Positions 52,866 through 61,476 of a stretch of 64,000 nucleotides of DNA are shown here, in pieces. The notes under the pieces are model-generated. The model worked only from the letters and a program-made list of their open reading frames with translations, did not search any database and had not been told where the DNA came from. Source of the DNA: Candidatus Saccharibacteria bacterium oral taxon 488 (GTDB lineage: Bacteria; Patescibacteriota; Saccharimonadia; Saccharimonadales; Saccharimonadaceae); the NCBI GenBank assembly GCA_013100825.1, contig CP040001.1:434001-498000 (forward strand), read 5' to 3'. The position numbers were made by a program, and so were the translations under genes. Positions within the stretch are counted from its first letter, which is position 1, and every line of letters starts with the position of its first letter.

Positions 52866-53050
52866 ACTGGTATTATATCACGAGAAAAACCGCCCAAATG
52901 AGCGGTGATTTTCGTAATTCTGCTTTGGCGGGATTTTGACGCTCACACTCAAATCTATTTTAGCACTGGTATGAATGGGCCGCGATACAACGTTAAAACC
53001 ACGGGAAGCCGAAGCGCTTCAAAATTGGCTTAGCAGTAGATAACAAGATT

Positions 53051-54019
53051 TTATTGGTTAGCTTCGGCGGCCGACTTAGCTTCTTTTGGTGCTTCAAGTT
53101 TTTTTGTGCTTTCTTTTGGAATTAGTTTTTTCAGGTCTTGATAATTTAGTTCAATCTCGCCGTCCAAATTTTCCGAGATGCCTTTTGGCGAACTTAATGA
53201 AACATGAACTTCGTTGCCATCGCCTATAATATTGATTAAACTTTTTGTTGTTTCAGTTGCTTTTTTCTTAATTTCGCTTTCAGGGCTTCCGTTATACTCA
53301 CCAATGCTCTGCGATATTACATCTGCTCCGTTATCAAGTTGTTTTTTAGCAAACCTATCACAATAATCTTTGAGGGCTTTCTCTTCCATCGCCTCGTCTT
53401 CTTTGAGTGTCATTTGATAGTGTATTTTAGCCTCTTCAGTCTTATAGTATTGTTCTTTGGTTTTTAGAACTTGTTGGGCGAGTTTTACGCAAGCCATAAT
53501 AAAACCATAAACTACCGAACATCTAGCAGCTATCGTTATCCAGTCGCTACCAGTATCAAAACCTGCGAAACTTAATTTACTACCGTCCAAGTTGGCGAAC
53601 TTTTCAAGTTCATTTAATTCATCAATCAATTTTTTTAATTTTTCTATGTTGTCAATATTGTCTGACAGTTTAATGTTTATATCAAACTCGCTTTGATCAT
53701 CGTACAAAGCATCAATTAGACCCATAAAAATTGGCAGTTTTGTATTGAGTTGATTTACGTATTGGTTAAGTTGAGTGTATTGGTCATAGTCAAGAGTAAT
53801 ATCGGTGGCGACAAGAGCATTATGTGAGTCAATAATACTTTGGACAGCTGTAAAATCAAGATCGTTCCACGCTTGATTTGATAAGAATTCCAAGACAGAA
53901 AATAATTTTTGACTGTTACTAATTACATAGTAGTTACCGTAGTTTTGTTTAATTTCAATGACGATCTCACCCGCTACACCAAGCTCAGACAGCCTCTTCT
54001 TAACCTCCCTTAATCTCAT
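53051..54019 (-). CDS. Unknown AT-rich gene at the 3' side of tRNA-Leu(CAG)
   Basis: The 322-residue protein has a basic N-terminus (MRLREVKKRLSELG) and helical central segments. One moderately hydrophobic stretch occurs at about residues 160-185 (ARCSVVYGFIMACVKLAQQ), followed by a probable coiled coil and a charged tail. No family is recognised. TACAAT (54026-54031) lies six bases before the ATG. The DNA is AT-rich compared with its neighbours, and the gene lies directly downstream of a tRNA 3' end, suggesting acquisition. Confidence 0.65.
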   Translation of the reverse strand: MRLREVKKRLSELGVAGEIVIEIKQNYGNYYVISNSQKLFSVLEFLSNQAWNDLDFTAVQSIIDSHNALVATDITLDYDQYTQLNQYVNQLNTKLPIFMGLIDALYDDQSEFDINIKLSDNIDNIEKLKKLIDELNELEKFANLDGSKLSFAGFDTGSDWITIAARCSVVYGFIMACVKLAQQVLKTKEQYYKTEEAKIHYQMTLKEDEAMEEKALKDYCDRFAKKQLDNGADVISQSIGEYNGSPESEIKKKATETTKSLINIIGDGNEVHVSLSSPKGISENLDGEIELNYQDLKKLIPKESTKKLEAPKEAKSAAEANQ

Positions 54020-54138
54020 ATCAATATTGTATCACAACCCGTTTGTATTGTACCAATTACTAAAATAGATGCAGAAACTAAGAAATGTAAATGAAAAAAT
54101 CGCTCTTTCAAGCGACAACTCCGAAAAAATCCGTATAC

Positions 54139-54225
54139 TGGTGCGGATGAAAGGACTTGAACCTTCACGTACTTGCGTACACTAGCACCTGAAGCTAGCG
54201 CGTCTACCAATTCCGCCACATCCGC
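54139..54225 (-). tRNA. tRNA-Leu (anticodon CAG)
   Basis: The acceptor arms GCGGATG/CATCCGC pair. The anticodon stem CTAGC/GCTAG holds a loop with CAG, and a long variable arm marks it as class II. CCA is encoded. Its last 31 bases are identical to those of tRNA-Leu(TAG) at 56030-56114, in inverted orientation. Confidence 0.96.
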
Positions 54226-54238
54226 GTGACTACCGAGT

Positions 54239-54267
54239 ATTATACACGACCGGCTGTCCCTCTGCAA
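54239..54267 (-). promoter_or_regulatory. Promoter of tRNA-Leu(CAG)
   Basis: TTGCAG (54262-54267), a 17-base spacer and TATAAT (54239-54244) lie 13 bases before the tRNA 5' end. Confidence 0.75.
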
Positions 54268-54285
54268 GGAGTTTGCCTAGCTGTT

Positions 54286-55890
54286 TCAGCCTGCCAACCG
54301 ACACCAAGCGTTTAACTCTTCTGCCAGCTGCTTCATCGGCACGGCAGTCTTGATACCCGGCGCGAGAATACCCTTTGGATCAAAGATGTGCTTGATTTTT
54401 GCATACAGATCACGCTCCTCAGTTGTCAGGGTCGGCTGGACAAACGCCGCCTTGAGCCGGCCCTCGCCACCAAAGCCCGCAAATGACCCCTCGTGACTGG
54501 TCACGATCCGCACCATGTCTGAGCAGAGTTTGAGGATACGTTGGCGGTCACTGACCTTTTTGCTCGAGAACACCGGATAGCTATTGATCATACCAGTCGT
54601 CGCGTCGATAAACAGCGGCATGGTCACGCCGTATTCTTTCTCGAGCGCGCGCATCGACTTAATAAAGCCGTCCAGCTGCACGCCCGGCAGCCACATCCCA
54701 GAGAATACCTGCGGCATAATACCGTGCTCATCGGCGGGATGCTCCGCCAGAGTCAGCACTGAATGCAGCGTAAATGCCTCTTTCATTTCCATATCGCGTA
54801 GCTCAACCTGCGCGGCCGTACCACCGCGAAGCGCGCGCAGTAACTTCTTGGCAGCCTTGTTGCGCGCTCGGTCTGAAAATGCGTGAAAGAGCGCCACCAC
54901 CACACCGCCGCGATAGCATTCTTTCGGCGCCCATGCTAGTTTCTTGCCCTGGGCTGCCGCCCGCGAAAAGAGCCGCCCGTCGATCAGCTCGACCGTCGAG
55001 GCACCCGCTTGCAGCGCCGTGTCAACCGCCGCCTGCGCTGCATTCATTGAACTATACGCGGCGCTCACTACGGTCAGTTCTGGATGGATGAAGTCAGCCT
55101 TCATAATTAGCTCGCCGATAATACCGAGGCTGCCTTGAGCGCCGACAAACAGCGGCGTGAGGTCAAACGAACCATCGCGCTGCCGCACCTGGGCGATACT
55201 CGAAAAGCCGGCCATCTCTGGCGCGCTAGCATCAATCCGAGCAATCAGCGCTTCATTATCGGTTATCAAATTATCCAGCTGCCGGTACAATTCGCCCTCA
55301 AACGTCGCCAAGCCTTTCTTCTTGCTCAGTTCACGCTTCGACAGCCGACCGGTCTGTACAATATCGCCACTTGACAGGACGACTTCCATTTGGTGAATCG
55401 ACTGACTCAACAGGCCGTACGCCGAGGACAACATGCCAGCTGCTTCAGTACTAATCGCACCACCAATCGTGCCATCCTCACCTGTCAATGAAATCTCCGG
55501 CAGACCCAAACCCTTGTGCGTTGACAGCACCGCTTGCGCTGCTCTATGAGAAATACCCGACTGGAGGTGGACTAGCTGCTGCTTAGCATCAATTCCGACG
55601 ACATTATGCATGTGTGCCGCCATGTCGATGGCGATACCGCGCCCGATCGCCGCGCCCGTACTATCCGTGCCGCATCCGCGCGCATACACCGGTAGGACGT
55701 GACCCTTCTCCGCCAGTTGCGAACAAAACCGCAAAATCTTGCGCACATCACTGGTGTCCGCCACTCGTGCGATCAACTCCGGCTGCCGCGCCAGCACACT
55801 CCCATCCCGCTGCGCATCCGCCAAAGCACCGTCATGCGTCACTACTTCACCCGTCAGATGTTCATTCAAATACGTCGCAACCTTATTCAT
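54286..55890 (-). CDS. FAD-binding oxidoreductase (GlcD/D-lactate dehydrogenase type)
   Basis: The 534-residue protein has an N-terminal PCMH-type FAD domain (about residues 35-215; seen as PVYARGCGTDSTGAAIG and GEDGTIGGAISTEAAGM). A C-terminal FAD-oxidase domain follows, ending FDPKGILAPGIKTAVP, the typical end of GlcD and Dld proteins. It probably oxidises a 2-hydroxy acid such as lactate or glycolate. AGGGGG precedes the ATG. No cysteine-rich iron-sulfur partner gene is nearby. Confidence 0.85.
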   Translation of the reverse strand: MNKVATYLNEHLTGEVVTHDGALADAQRDGSVLARQPELIARVADTSDVRKILRFCSQLAEKGHVLPVYARGCGTDSTGAAIGRGIAIDMAAHMHNVVGIDAKQQLVHLQSGISHRAAQAVLSTHKGLGLPEISLTGEDGTIGGAISTEAAGMLSSAYGLLSQSIHQMEVVLSSGDIVQTGRLSKRELSKKKGLATFEGELYRQLDNLITDNEALIARIDASAPEMAGFSSIAQVRQRDGSFDLTPLFVGAQGSLGIIGELIMKADFIHPELTVVSAAYSSMNAAQAAVDTALQAGASTVELIDGRLFSRAAAQGKKLAWAPKECYRGGVVVALFHAFSDRARNKAAKKLLRALRGGTAAQVELRDMEMKEAFTLHSVLTLAEHPADEHGIMPQVFSGMWLPGVQLDGFIKSMRALEKEYGVTMPLFIDATTGMINSYPVFSSKKVSDRQRILKLCSDMVRIVTSHEGSFAGFGGEGRLKAAFVQPTLTTEERDLYAKIKHIFDPKGILAPGIKTAVPMKQLAEELNAWCRLAG

Positions 55891-55948
55891 AGTCCCCCTT
55901 TTTCTGTTAGTTTCATGATAGCACGGTCGAAGTGGGGCGTAAAGTGTA

Positions 55949-55977
55949 TTGCTCGAGGGCGACGGGTTGTGTATAAT
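55949..55977 (+). promoter_or_regulatory. Promoter of tRNA-Leu(TAG)-tRNA-Val(CAC)
   Basis: TTGCTC (55949-55954), a 17-base spacer and TATAAT (55972-55977) predict a start near 55984, about 46 bases before tRNA-Leu. Confidence 0.72.
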
Positions 55978-56029
55978 TGAGGGGTAGATGCGCCTGAAAG
56001 TACCGTGCGCGTCTTTGACAATTAGCTAT

Positions 56030-56114
56030 GCGGATGTGGTGGAATTGGTAGACACGCATGCCTTAGGAGCATGTGCCTCACGGCGTGAAGGTTCAAGTCC
56101 TTTCATCCGCACCA
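56030..56114 (+). tRNA. tRNA-Leu (anticodon TAG)
   Basis: The acceptor arms GCGGATG/CATCCGC pair. The anticodon stem CATGC/GCATG holds a loop with TAG, and a long variable arm is present. CCA is encoded. It is followed 15 bases later by tRNA-Val. Confidence 0.96.
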
Positions 56115-56129
56115 AGGTTTTATTTTTAC

Positions 56130-56206
56130 GGGAGATTAGCTCAGTTGGCTAGAGCGCACGATTCACATTCGTGAGGTCACAGGTTCGAGCCCTGTATTTC
56201 CCACCA
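56130..56206 (+). tRNA. tRNA-Val (anticodon CAC)
   Basis: The acceptor arms GGGAGAT/ATTTCCC pair with one G-T pair. The anticodon stem CACGA/TCGTG holds a loop with CAC, and the T arm has GGTTCGAGC. CCA is encoded. AT-rich accessory genes begin 12 bases after its 3' end. Confidence 0.96.
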
Positions 56207-56218
56207 TTTAATATTGAT

Positions 56219-56761
56219 ATGAATATGGAATCTTTCTACGTTACATCGACCCATCTTGACATAGAAATGGAAACCGAACCTCATCCGTCTGGTTTGGTTA
56301 TATTTTCACGAAAGCTATCGCCCAACGGAGAGCCAATAGGACACATAATAGTGTCTCCTGAAAACCATCACACGGATATATACTGTAAGTATCTTGAGGA
56401 AAACAAGCCGCTACCATTAGAGCGTAAGAGCTGGGGGATAAGTTTTAATCAAAGCTCCAGCCAAAGCGGCGTAGTTCCAAATTATTTTACACGAGTAGAA
56501 CCTGCCTATGGAATATGTATACCCCCATCCGACAATATACCTGATTGCCCCACCCTGCTAATAGCTGAAACAAGAAACAAAAGAGTACCAGAATTAGCTC
56601 ATCAAAGACTGAGCATAGACCCGATACACATTAAGATGGCAATTCAAGCCCTAGGTATAGTGATGGAAAATCCAGATATTTTACATAGGACCGACGACAA
56701 GACCAGATTAATGCATTTTTCCGAAGATCAGCTTAATGAACAGTCTGTGACCATCTATTAA
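56219..56761 (+). CDS. Unknown AT-rich gene next to tRNA-Val
   Basis: The 180-residue protein begins MNMESFYVTSTHLDIE, has no signal or membrane segment and matches no family I know. A longer frame overlaps the tRNA and is rejected. There is no clear Shine-Dalgarno sequence. The start is 12 bases after the tRNA-Val CCA, so it may be read from the tRNA promoter or from a weak AT-rich promoter. Confidence 0.6.
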   Translation: MNMESFYVTSTHLDIEMETEPHPSGLVIFSRKLSPNGEPIGHIIVSPENHHTDIYCKYLEENKPLPLERKSWGISFNQSSSQSGVVPNYFTRVEPAYGICIPPSDNIPDCPTLLIAETRNKRVPELAHQRLSIDPIHIKMAIQALGIVMENPDILHRTDDKTRLMHFSEDQLNEQSVTIY

Positions 56762-57031
56762 AGGTCCTATGGTCAAAACTAGCTATTAAATACAATCCCC
56801 CCTACTCTTTTTATTTTCTCTCACTCATGGTAAATTTTATATTTAAGAGGATAACTATACTCGTGATCGGCCTAGTGCTACAATATAACCGTCTTATCAA
56901 TCAAGGTATTCGAAATTACATACTCCCAGAGAGCATCCCCCACATAGTCATATGATACCATCTCTGCGGAGTAGGTCAAATCCAGCTCATCCTACTAGTT
57001 TTTGAATACCTATGCTATATTAAAGAGCAGT

Positions 57032-57436
57032 ATGGAGAAACAATGGCGTTCATCACCACAATCACTAGAGCAAGAATGGCTGGAAGATCAGCAGCTGAAG
57101 GGCGAGACAAGGGCAGACGCAACTCCGGAAGAGATGTTTCACAAGAAGACAGCGCGCGATAGGAAGCTTGGAGAAATAGCGACAAAAGAGGATCAGAGAG
57201 CATTAGGAGAAGAAACAGTTCAGAGCGGACTAGGGTGGGCTATATATGAGCCAGCCACAGAGAAGACGCCGGAAGATACCACTCCGTTGTTGAGAATGGC
57301 CGGTAGATTTGAAGGGCCAGATTTTGTGGCTATTGAAGGGCGAGCAAGAGTAGATGTGATCTATATCAACCCTAAGAAAACTAGAAAGTCTAAGAAGTCA
57401 AACCGCAATAAATCAAAGACTCGTCGCCACAACTAA
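57032..57436 (+). CDS. Unknown small basic-tailed protein
   Basis: The 134-residue product from the ATG at 57032 begins MEKQWRSSPQSLEQEW. It has a charged N-terminal part, a short central segment (FEGPDFVAIEGRARVDVIYI) and a strongly basic Lys/Arg/Asn tail (KKTRKSKKSNRNKSKTRR) that suggests nucleic-acid binding. TATATT lies ten bases before the ATG. No family recognised. The 270 bases before this gene hold no feature I can name. Confidence 0.55.
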   Translation: MEKQWRSSPQSLEQEWLEDQQLKGETRADATPEEMFHKKTARDRKLGEIATKEDQRALGEETVQSGLGWAIYEPATEKTPEDTTPLLRMAGRFEGPDFVAIEGRARVDVIYINPKKTRKSKKSNRNKSKTRRHN

Positions 57437-57568
57437 GTAGCAGATAATCGTAGCATCACGTCACCCTAATAAAAAAGGAGTACTTCATGCACCACGGTCG
57501 ACAAAGGGATTGTTTTATATACTCGAGTGTTGCATAATGGTTGTGTAATTAATCGAGGAGGAGGTGAT

Positions 57569-57808
57569 GTGAAAGAAGGTAGTCCAAAAGCAGGGGCTTT
57601 GTTTGATATCCATACACTAAAGTCAATTGAGGACATTGAGCCCGTGGATCGTCCCGCTGAAATGAATAGGCTCGCAAAATTAATAGAGGAGGAGCTTGAG
57701 AAAGATCCGAGCATTCCTCGTGCTTTGGGTGAAGTCGCTTCCCGTGAGGGCGTCGATCGCGAGACGATTTTACTAGGATATCGATACTTAACACAAAAGT
57801 CCGAATAG
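57569..57808 (+). CDS. Unknown small protein, GTG start
   Basis: The 79-residue product begins at a GTG preceded by a very strong GAGGAGGAGG sequence, which decides the start over upstream codons in frame. It is acidic and helical (for example LAKLIEEELEKDPSIPRAL), and the end resembles a helix-turn-helix-like pair (VASREGVDRETILLGYRYL). It could be a small DNA-binding protein, but this is weak. TATAAT-like sequence (CATAAT) is upstream. Confidence 0.6.
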   Translation: MKEGSPKAGALFDIHTLKSIEDIEPVDRPAEMNRLAKLIEEELEKDPSIPRALGEVASREGVDRETILLGYRYLTQKSE

Positions 57809-57928
57809 AGTATAATTCGTCACCACTTATTCCATTACCTTAAATTTTAATAGCTACACGCTCAATTATATGCGCTTTTAGTCTTGTGTCATGAGGTCAC
57901 AAAATTATGCTATAATGGCGTAGAGGAA

Positions 57929-57950
57929 GGTCTGCGATTAACATCAGACC
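57929..57950 (+). promoter_or_regulatory. Hairpin followed by U-run in the typA leader
   Basis: GGTCTG and CAGACC pair around a ten-base loop, followed by ATATTTTT just before the typA ATG. It resembles a weak attenuator. The -10 box TATAAT lies at 57911-57916. Confidence 0.3.
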
Positions 57951-57958
57951 ATATTTTT

Positions 57959-59782
57959 ATGAAGGACGCTAGCAAGATTCGAAATATTGCCATTATTGCC
58001 CACGTCGACCACGGCAAGACGACCATGGTTGATGGGCTGCTCAAACAGTCGCGCACATTTCGCGACAACCAGGCCGAGATGAGCCAAGAACTGATCATGG
58101 ATTCGGGCGATCAGGAGCACGAACGCGGTATCACCATCACCGCCAAACAGACTTCAATTTTTTACGGTGATTATAAAATCAACATCATCGACACACCGGG
58201 GCACGCTGATTTCTCGGGCGAAGTCGAGCGAACACTGCAGATGGCGGACGGCGTGCTACTGATCGTCGATGCGCAGGAAGGGCCAATGCCGCAGACGAAG
58301 TTTGTGCTTTCAAAGGCGCTGGAACTGGGCTTGAAGCCGGTGGTGGTGATCAATAAAATTGATAAGCCGGCGCGGCGAATTGCCGAGGTCGAAGACGAGC
58401 TGAGCGATCTGTTTTTGGAGCTAGCGACCGATGATAGTCAACTGCATTATCCGATTTATTATGCCGTTGGGCGCGATGGCAAGGCGTGGCGAGAGATTCC
58501 TACCGACCCAAGCGACAACGCTGATCTCACGCCAATTTTTGAGGCAATTATCAATGACATCCCGGCACCGAGCGTCACGGCTGACGGCGGGTTTCAGATG
58601 CTGGTGACCAGTTTGCAGTACGACACCTTTCAAGGTAAATACGCCATTGGGCGGATCGCTCGCGGGTCGGTCAAGCGTGGCCTGGCAGTTAGCTTGCTGA
58701 AGCACGGCGAAGTGTCAGGTTCAGCGCGAATCGAGAAAGTCTTTGGCTACCGCGGACTGAACCGCGAAGAGCTTGACGAGGCGTTTGCCGGTGACATCGT
58801 GGCGCTAGTGGGCGTCAGTGAGGCACACATTGGCGATACGATTGCTGATAAAGAACAGCCGGAAGCCTTGCCGGCAATTGCCATCGAAGCACCGACGCTG
58901 AGCATGTATCTGGGCCCAAATACCAGCCCGATGAAGGGGCGTGAGGGCGAATTTACCACCTCGCGGCAAATTGGCGACCGATTGCGGCGAGAACTGGAAA
59001 CTAACGTGGCGCTGCGCGTCGAAGAAAACGGCATCGGCTTTACGGTGTCTGGCCGCGGTGAATTGCACCTCAGCGTCCTGATCGAGACCATGCGGCGCGA
59101 AGGCTTTGAGTTCGAAGTCGGCCGCCCGCAAGTGGTGACCATCACCGAGGACGGCGTCGAAAAAGAGCCGATTGAGGAACTACAAATAGAAATTAGCAGC
59201 GAATTCATCGGCGCGATCAGCCAAGAATTAGGTGCCCGCCACGCTGAGATGAAATCGCAGGAAACCACCGCCAGCGGCGCTACCCGCATCACCTACGTGC
59301 TGCCGACGAGGGCGTTGATCGGCCTGCGAAACGTACTCTTGACCGCCACTAAAGGCACGGTAATTATGAATTCCCTGCCGTATGGCTATCAACCGCTGGG
59401 CGGTAAATTGCCAAAGACCCGCGGCGGCGTGCTCATCGCTTTTGAAGCTGGCACGACAACGCCGTATGCATTGCAGGCGGCTGAGGCGCGCGGCGAACTT
59501 CTGGTCGGGCCGGGCACGGAAGTCTACGCCGGGATGATCGTCGGTATGTATAACCGCCAAGAAGATATTGAAATTAACGTCTGTAAGGCCAAGCACCTGA
59601 CCAACATGCGCTCCAAATCGTCCGATGGTACGGTGCAGCTGACGCCATTTACGCAGTTTAGTCTGGAGCAATGCATCGACTTTATCGAGGACGACGAACT
59701 GCTGGAAGTGACGCCAAAATCCTTGCGCCTGCGTAAACGCTACCTCGATGCCAATGAGCGAAAGCGCGCCGCCAAGCGATAG
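57959..59782 (+). CDS. typA: Ribosome-associated GTPase TypA/BipA
   Basis: The 607-residue translational GTPase begins [21 protein letters not shown]; the other G motifs are [12 protein letters not shown] and VINKID. Domains as in EF-G ([18 protein letters not shown]) precede the TypA-specific C-terminal domain ([19 protein letters not shown]). It acts in ribosome assembly and stress adaptation in other bacteria. The ATG at 57959 is in the family position; the longer frame lies in the leader. Confidence 0.96.
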   Translation: MKDASKIRNIAIIAHVDHGKTTMVDGLLKQSRTFRDNQAEMSQELIMDSGDQEHERGITITAKQTSIFYGDYKINIIDTPGHADFSGEVERTLQMADGVLLIVDAQEGPMPQTKFVLSKALELGLKPVVVINKIDKPARRIAEVEDELSDLFLELATDDSQLHYPIYYAVGRDGKAWREIPTDPSDNADLTPIFEAIINDIPAPSVTADGGFQMLVTSLQYDTFQGKYAIGRIARGSVKRGLAVSLLKHGEVSGSARIEKVFGYRGLNREELDEAFAGDIVALVGVSEAHIGDTIADKEQPEALPAIAIEAPTLSMYLGPNTSPMKGREGEFTTSRQIGDRLRRELETNVALRVEENGIGFTVSGRGELHLSVLIETMRREGFEFEVGRPQVVTITEDGVEKEPIEELQIEISSEFIGAISQELGARHAEMKSQETTASGATRITYVLPTRALIGLRNVLLTATKGTVIMNSLPYGYQPLGGKLPKTRGGVLIAFEAGTTTPYALQAAEARGELLVGPGTEVYAGMIVGMYNRQEDIEINVCKAKHLTNMRSKSSDGTVQLTPFTQFSLEQCIDFIEDDELLEVTPKSLRLRKRYLDANERKRAAKR

Positions 59783-59876
59783 ATCCCCCGCCCCGACAAA
59801 CTACTGATTAATAAAACGTATGAAAACCATGATATTACGGTGGATTATCCCGCAGTAACACGCTATACTTGAGCAT

Positions 59877-61475
59877 ATGCTTCCCAAAAAAACGACAACA
59901 ATTATCAAACGAACCCTCGCGCGTACCGCCCAACGTATTACGCCGATCAACCGCAAAGATCCCGATGAAAAGCTCGGGCAGTTATTTCACGAGGTGCAGT
60001 CGCGCCGCGTGTTTGCTGATGGCAAAACATTTGTCGATCTCGTGCCGCGAAAGCGAGCCACCCGCATCCTCCAAGAGTATCGTCTAGCCCGGCGCGATCC
60101 GAACTTTCGGCTGGATGAATTTGTAAAGCTGCACTTTTATGAATTTGAATCACCGATCAAAAAGGTGAGTTTTGTTCAAGCGGATTCCGCCAGGCAGCAT
60201 GTCACTAGCCTTTGGCCACTGCTCATCCGCCACGCCCACAAGTCGAAAGGTTCGCTGATTGCCCTGCCGCACGACTACGTGGTGCCGGGTGGTCGGTTTG
60301 CCGAACAATTTTATTGGGACACATATTTTATCATGCTGGGTCTGGCGGTGGATAACAAGTGGAAGCTGATCGACGGCATGATGAAAAATTATGTGTACAT
60401 GATTCAGCGCTTTGGTTTCATTCCGACTGCTAACCGGACTTATTTTCTCAGTCGCAGTCAGCCACCGTTTTTTGCGGCGATGGTCAAGCTCCTGGCTAGC
60501 AAGCCTGGCCGGCGCGCCCCGAGCTTGACGTACCTCGAGTACTTTCCGTCGCTACTCGCCGAATATAAGTTCTGGATGAAAGGCCAACGCAAACTTTCGA
60601 GCATTGATTTTATCGCCACCAACCGCGTGGTCGCTATGCCTGATGGTCAGGTGCTGAATCGCTACTACGACGACAAGGCCACGCCACGCCCAGAGAGTCG
60701 CCGCGAAGATATCGAAACCGCCAGGAACAGCCGCTCCGCCAACAAGGCCAAGGTCTATCTCGACCTGCGGGCCGGGGCTGAGAGCGGTTGGGACTTTAGC
60801 TCGCGCTGGTTTGATGATCCGCACGACATTGAGACAATTATGACGACCGATATTGTACCGGTAGATCTGAACTGTTTGTTGTATGAACTCGAGATGACGA
60901 TCGCGCATTGTTACGGCGTACTGCGTCAGGCGCCGCTCAAGAAACGCTTCATTCGCCTGGCCGAGCGCCGCGCCGAGAGCATCCGCCAGTATTGCTGGAA
61001 TGAAGCCGACGGCTTTTTCTATGATTATAATTTCCGCACCGGTCACCAGACGAGCCACGCCACGCTGGCCGGCGTCTTCCCGCTCTACAGTGGCATTGCC
61101 ACCAAAAAACAAGCCAAGCACGTGGCCGAGAAATTAGAACGCGAGTTTTTGCGCGATGGTGGACTGCGGATGACGCTGATTGACAATGGCCAGCAATGGG
61201 ACGCGCCAAATGGCTGGGCGCCACTGCAGTGGGTGGCGGTTTGCGGTTTGAAGCGATATGGGCTGGATGAGCTAGCAGAGGAAATTAGAAAGCGCTGGCT
61301 GGCTTCGACTGAGCGCGTGTTTGCCGACAAGGGCAAGATGATCGAGAAATATGACGTCGATAGCGAGTCCCGCATTGGCGGTGGCGGTGAATATCCGTTG
61401 CAAGATGGCTTTGGCTGGACTAACGGCGTGTACGCGGCGCTGTATGATCGGTTTGATGAACGCTGCCCGAGATAA
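59877..61475 (+). CDS. Trehalase (GH37), cytoplasmic type
   Basis: The 532-residue protein has both trehalase signatures: PGGRFAEQFYWDTY at about residues 138-151 and QWDAPNGWAP at about 440-449. The catalytic acid is expected in GAESGWDFSSRW (about residue 306) and the base in GGGGEYPLQDGFGW near the end. It splits trehalose into two glucose molecules. No signal peptide is seen, so it should act in the cytoplasm. TATACT (59864-59869) lies seven bases before the ATG, predicting a leaderless mRNA. Confidence 0.94.
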   Translation: MLPKKTTTIIKRTLARTAQRITPINRKDPDEKLGQLFHEVQSRRVFADGKTFVDLVPRKRATRILQEYRLARRDPNFRLDEFVKLHFYEFESPIKKVSFVQADSARQHVTSLWPLLIRHAHKSKGSLIALPHDYVVPGGRFAEQFYWDTYFIMLGLAVDNKWKLIDGMMKNYVYMIQRFGFIPTANRTYFLSRSQPPFFAAMVKLLASKPGRRAPSLTYLEYFPSLLAEYKFWMKGQRKLSSIDFIATNRVVAMPDGQVLNRYYDDKATPRPESRREDIETARNSRSANKAKVYLDLRAGAESGWDFSSRWFDDPHDIETIMTTDIVPVDLNCLLYELEMTIAHCYGVLRQAPLKKRFIRLAERRAESIRQYCWNEADGFFYDYNFRTGHQTSHATLAGVFPLYSGIATKKQAKHVAEKLEREFLRDGGLRMTLIDNGQQWDAPNGWAPLQWVAVCGLKRYGLDELAEEIRKRWLASTERVFADKGKMIEKYDVDSESRIGGGGEYPLQDGFGWTNGVYAALYDRFDERCPR

Positions 61476-61476
61476 T

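Larger units (their letters stand above)
54139..56114. repeat. Inverted repeat formed by two tRNA-Leu 3' halves
   Basis: Bases 54139-54169 (minus) and 56084-56114 (plus) are identical over 31 bases, and the 5' arms are nearly identical too. They flank the FAD oxidase gene and could allow inversion of this segment by recombination. Confidence 0.75.

Noticed and set aside
52886..52912. Possible terminator between the unknown gene at 53051 and the VOC gene (ACCGC with GCGGT)
   Set aside because: The stem has only five pairs and lies about 140 bases past the stop; its U-run overlaps the VOC promoter area. It is too weak to list.
54016..54267. Open frame of 83 residues covering tRNA-Leu(CAG)
   Set aside because: The peptide is the translated tRNA sequence, a common false gene.
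56762..57031. Gene-free stretch before the small basic-tailed gene
   Set aside because: Both strands were read; there is no coding frame, no cloverleaf and no convincing hairpin, only AT-rich sequence.
60552..61121. Open frame of 189 residues antisense to the trehalase gene
   Set aside because: The trehalase frame has clear signatures; the antisense frame has no start signal.
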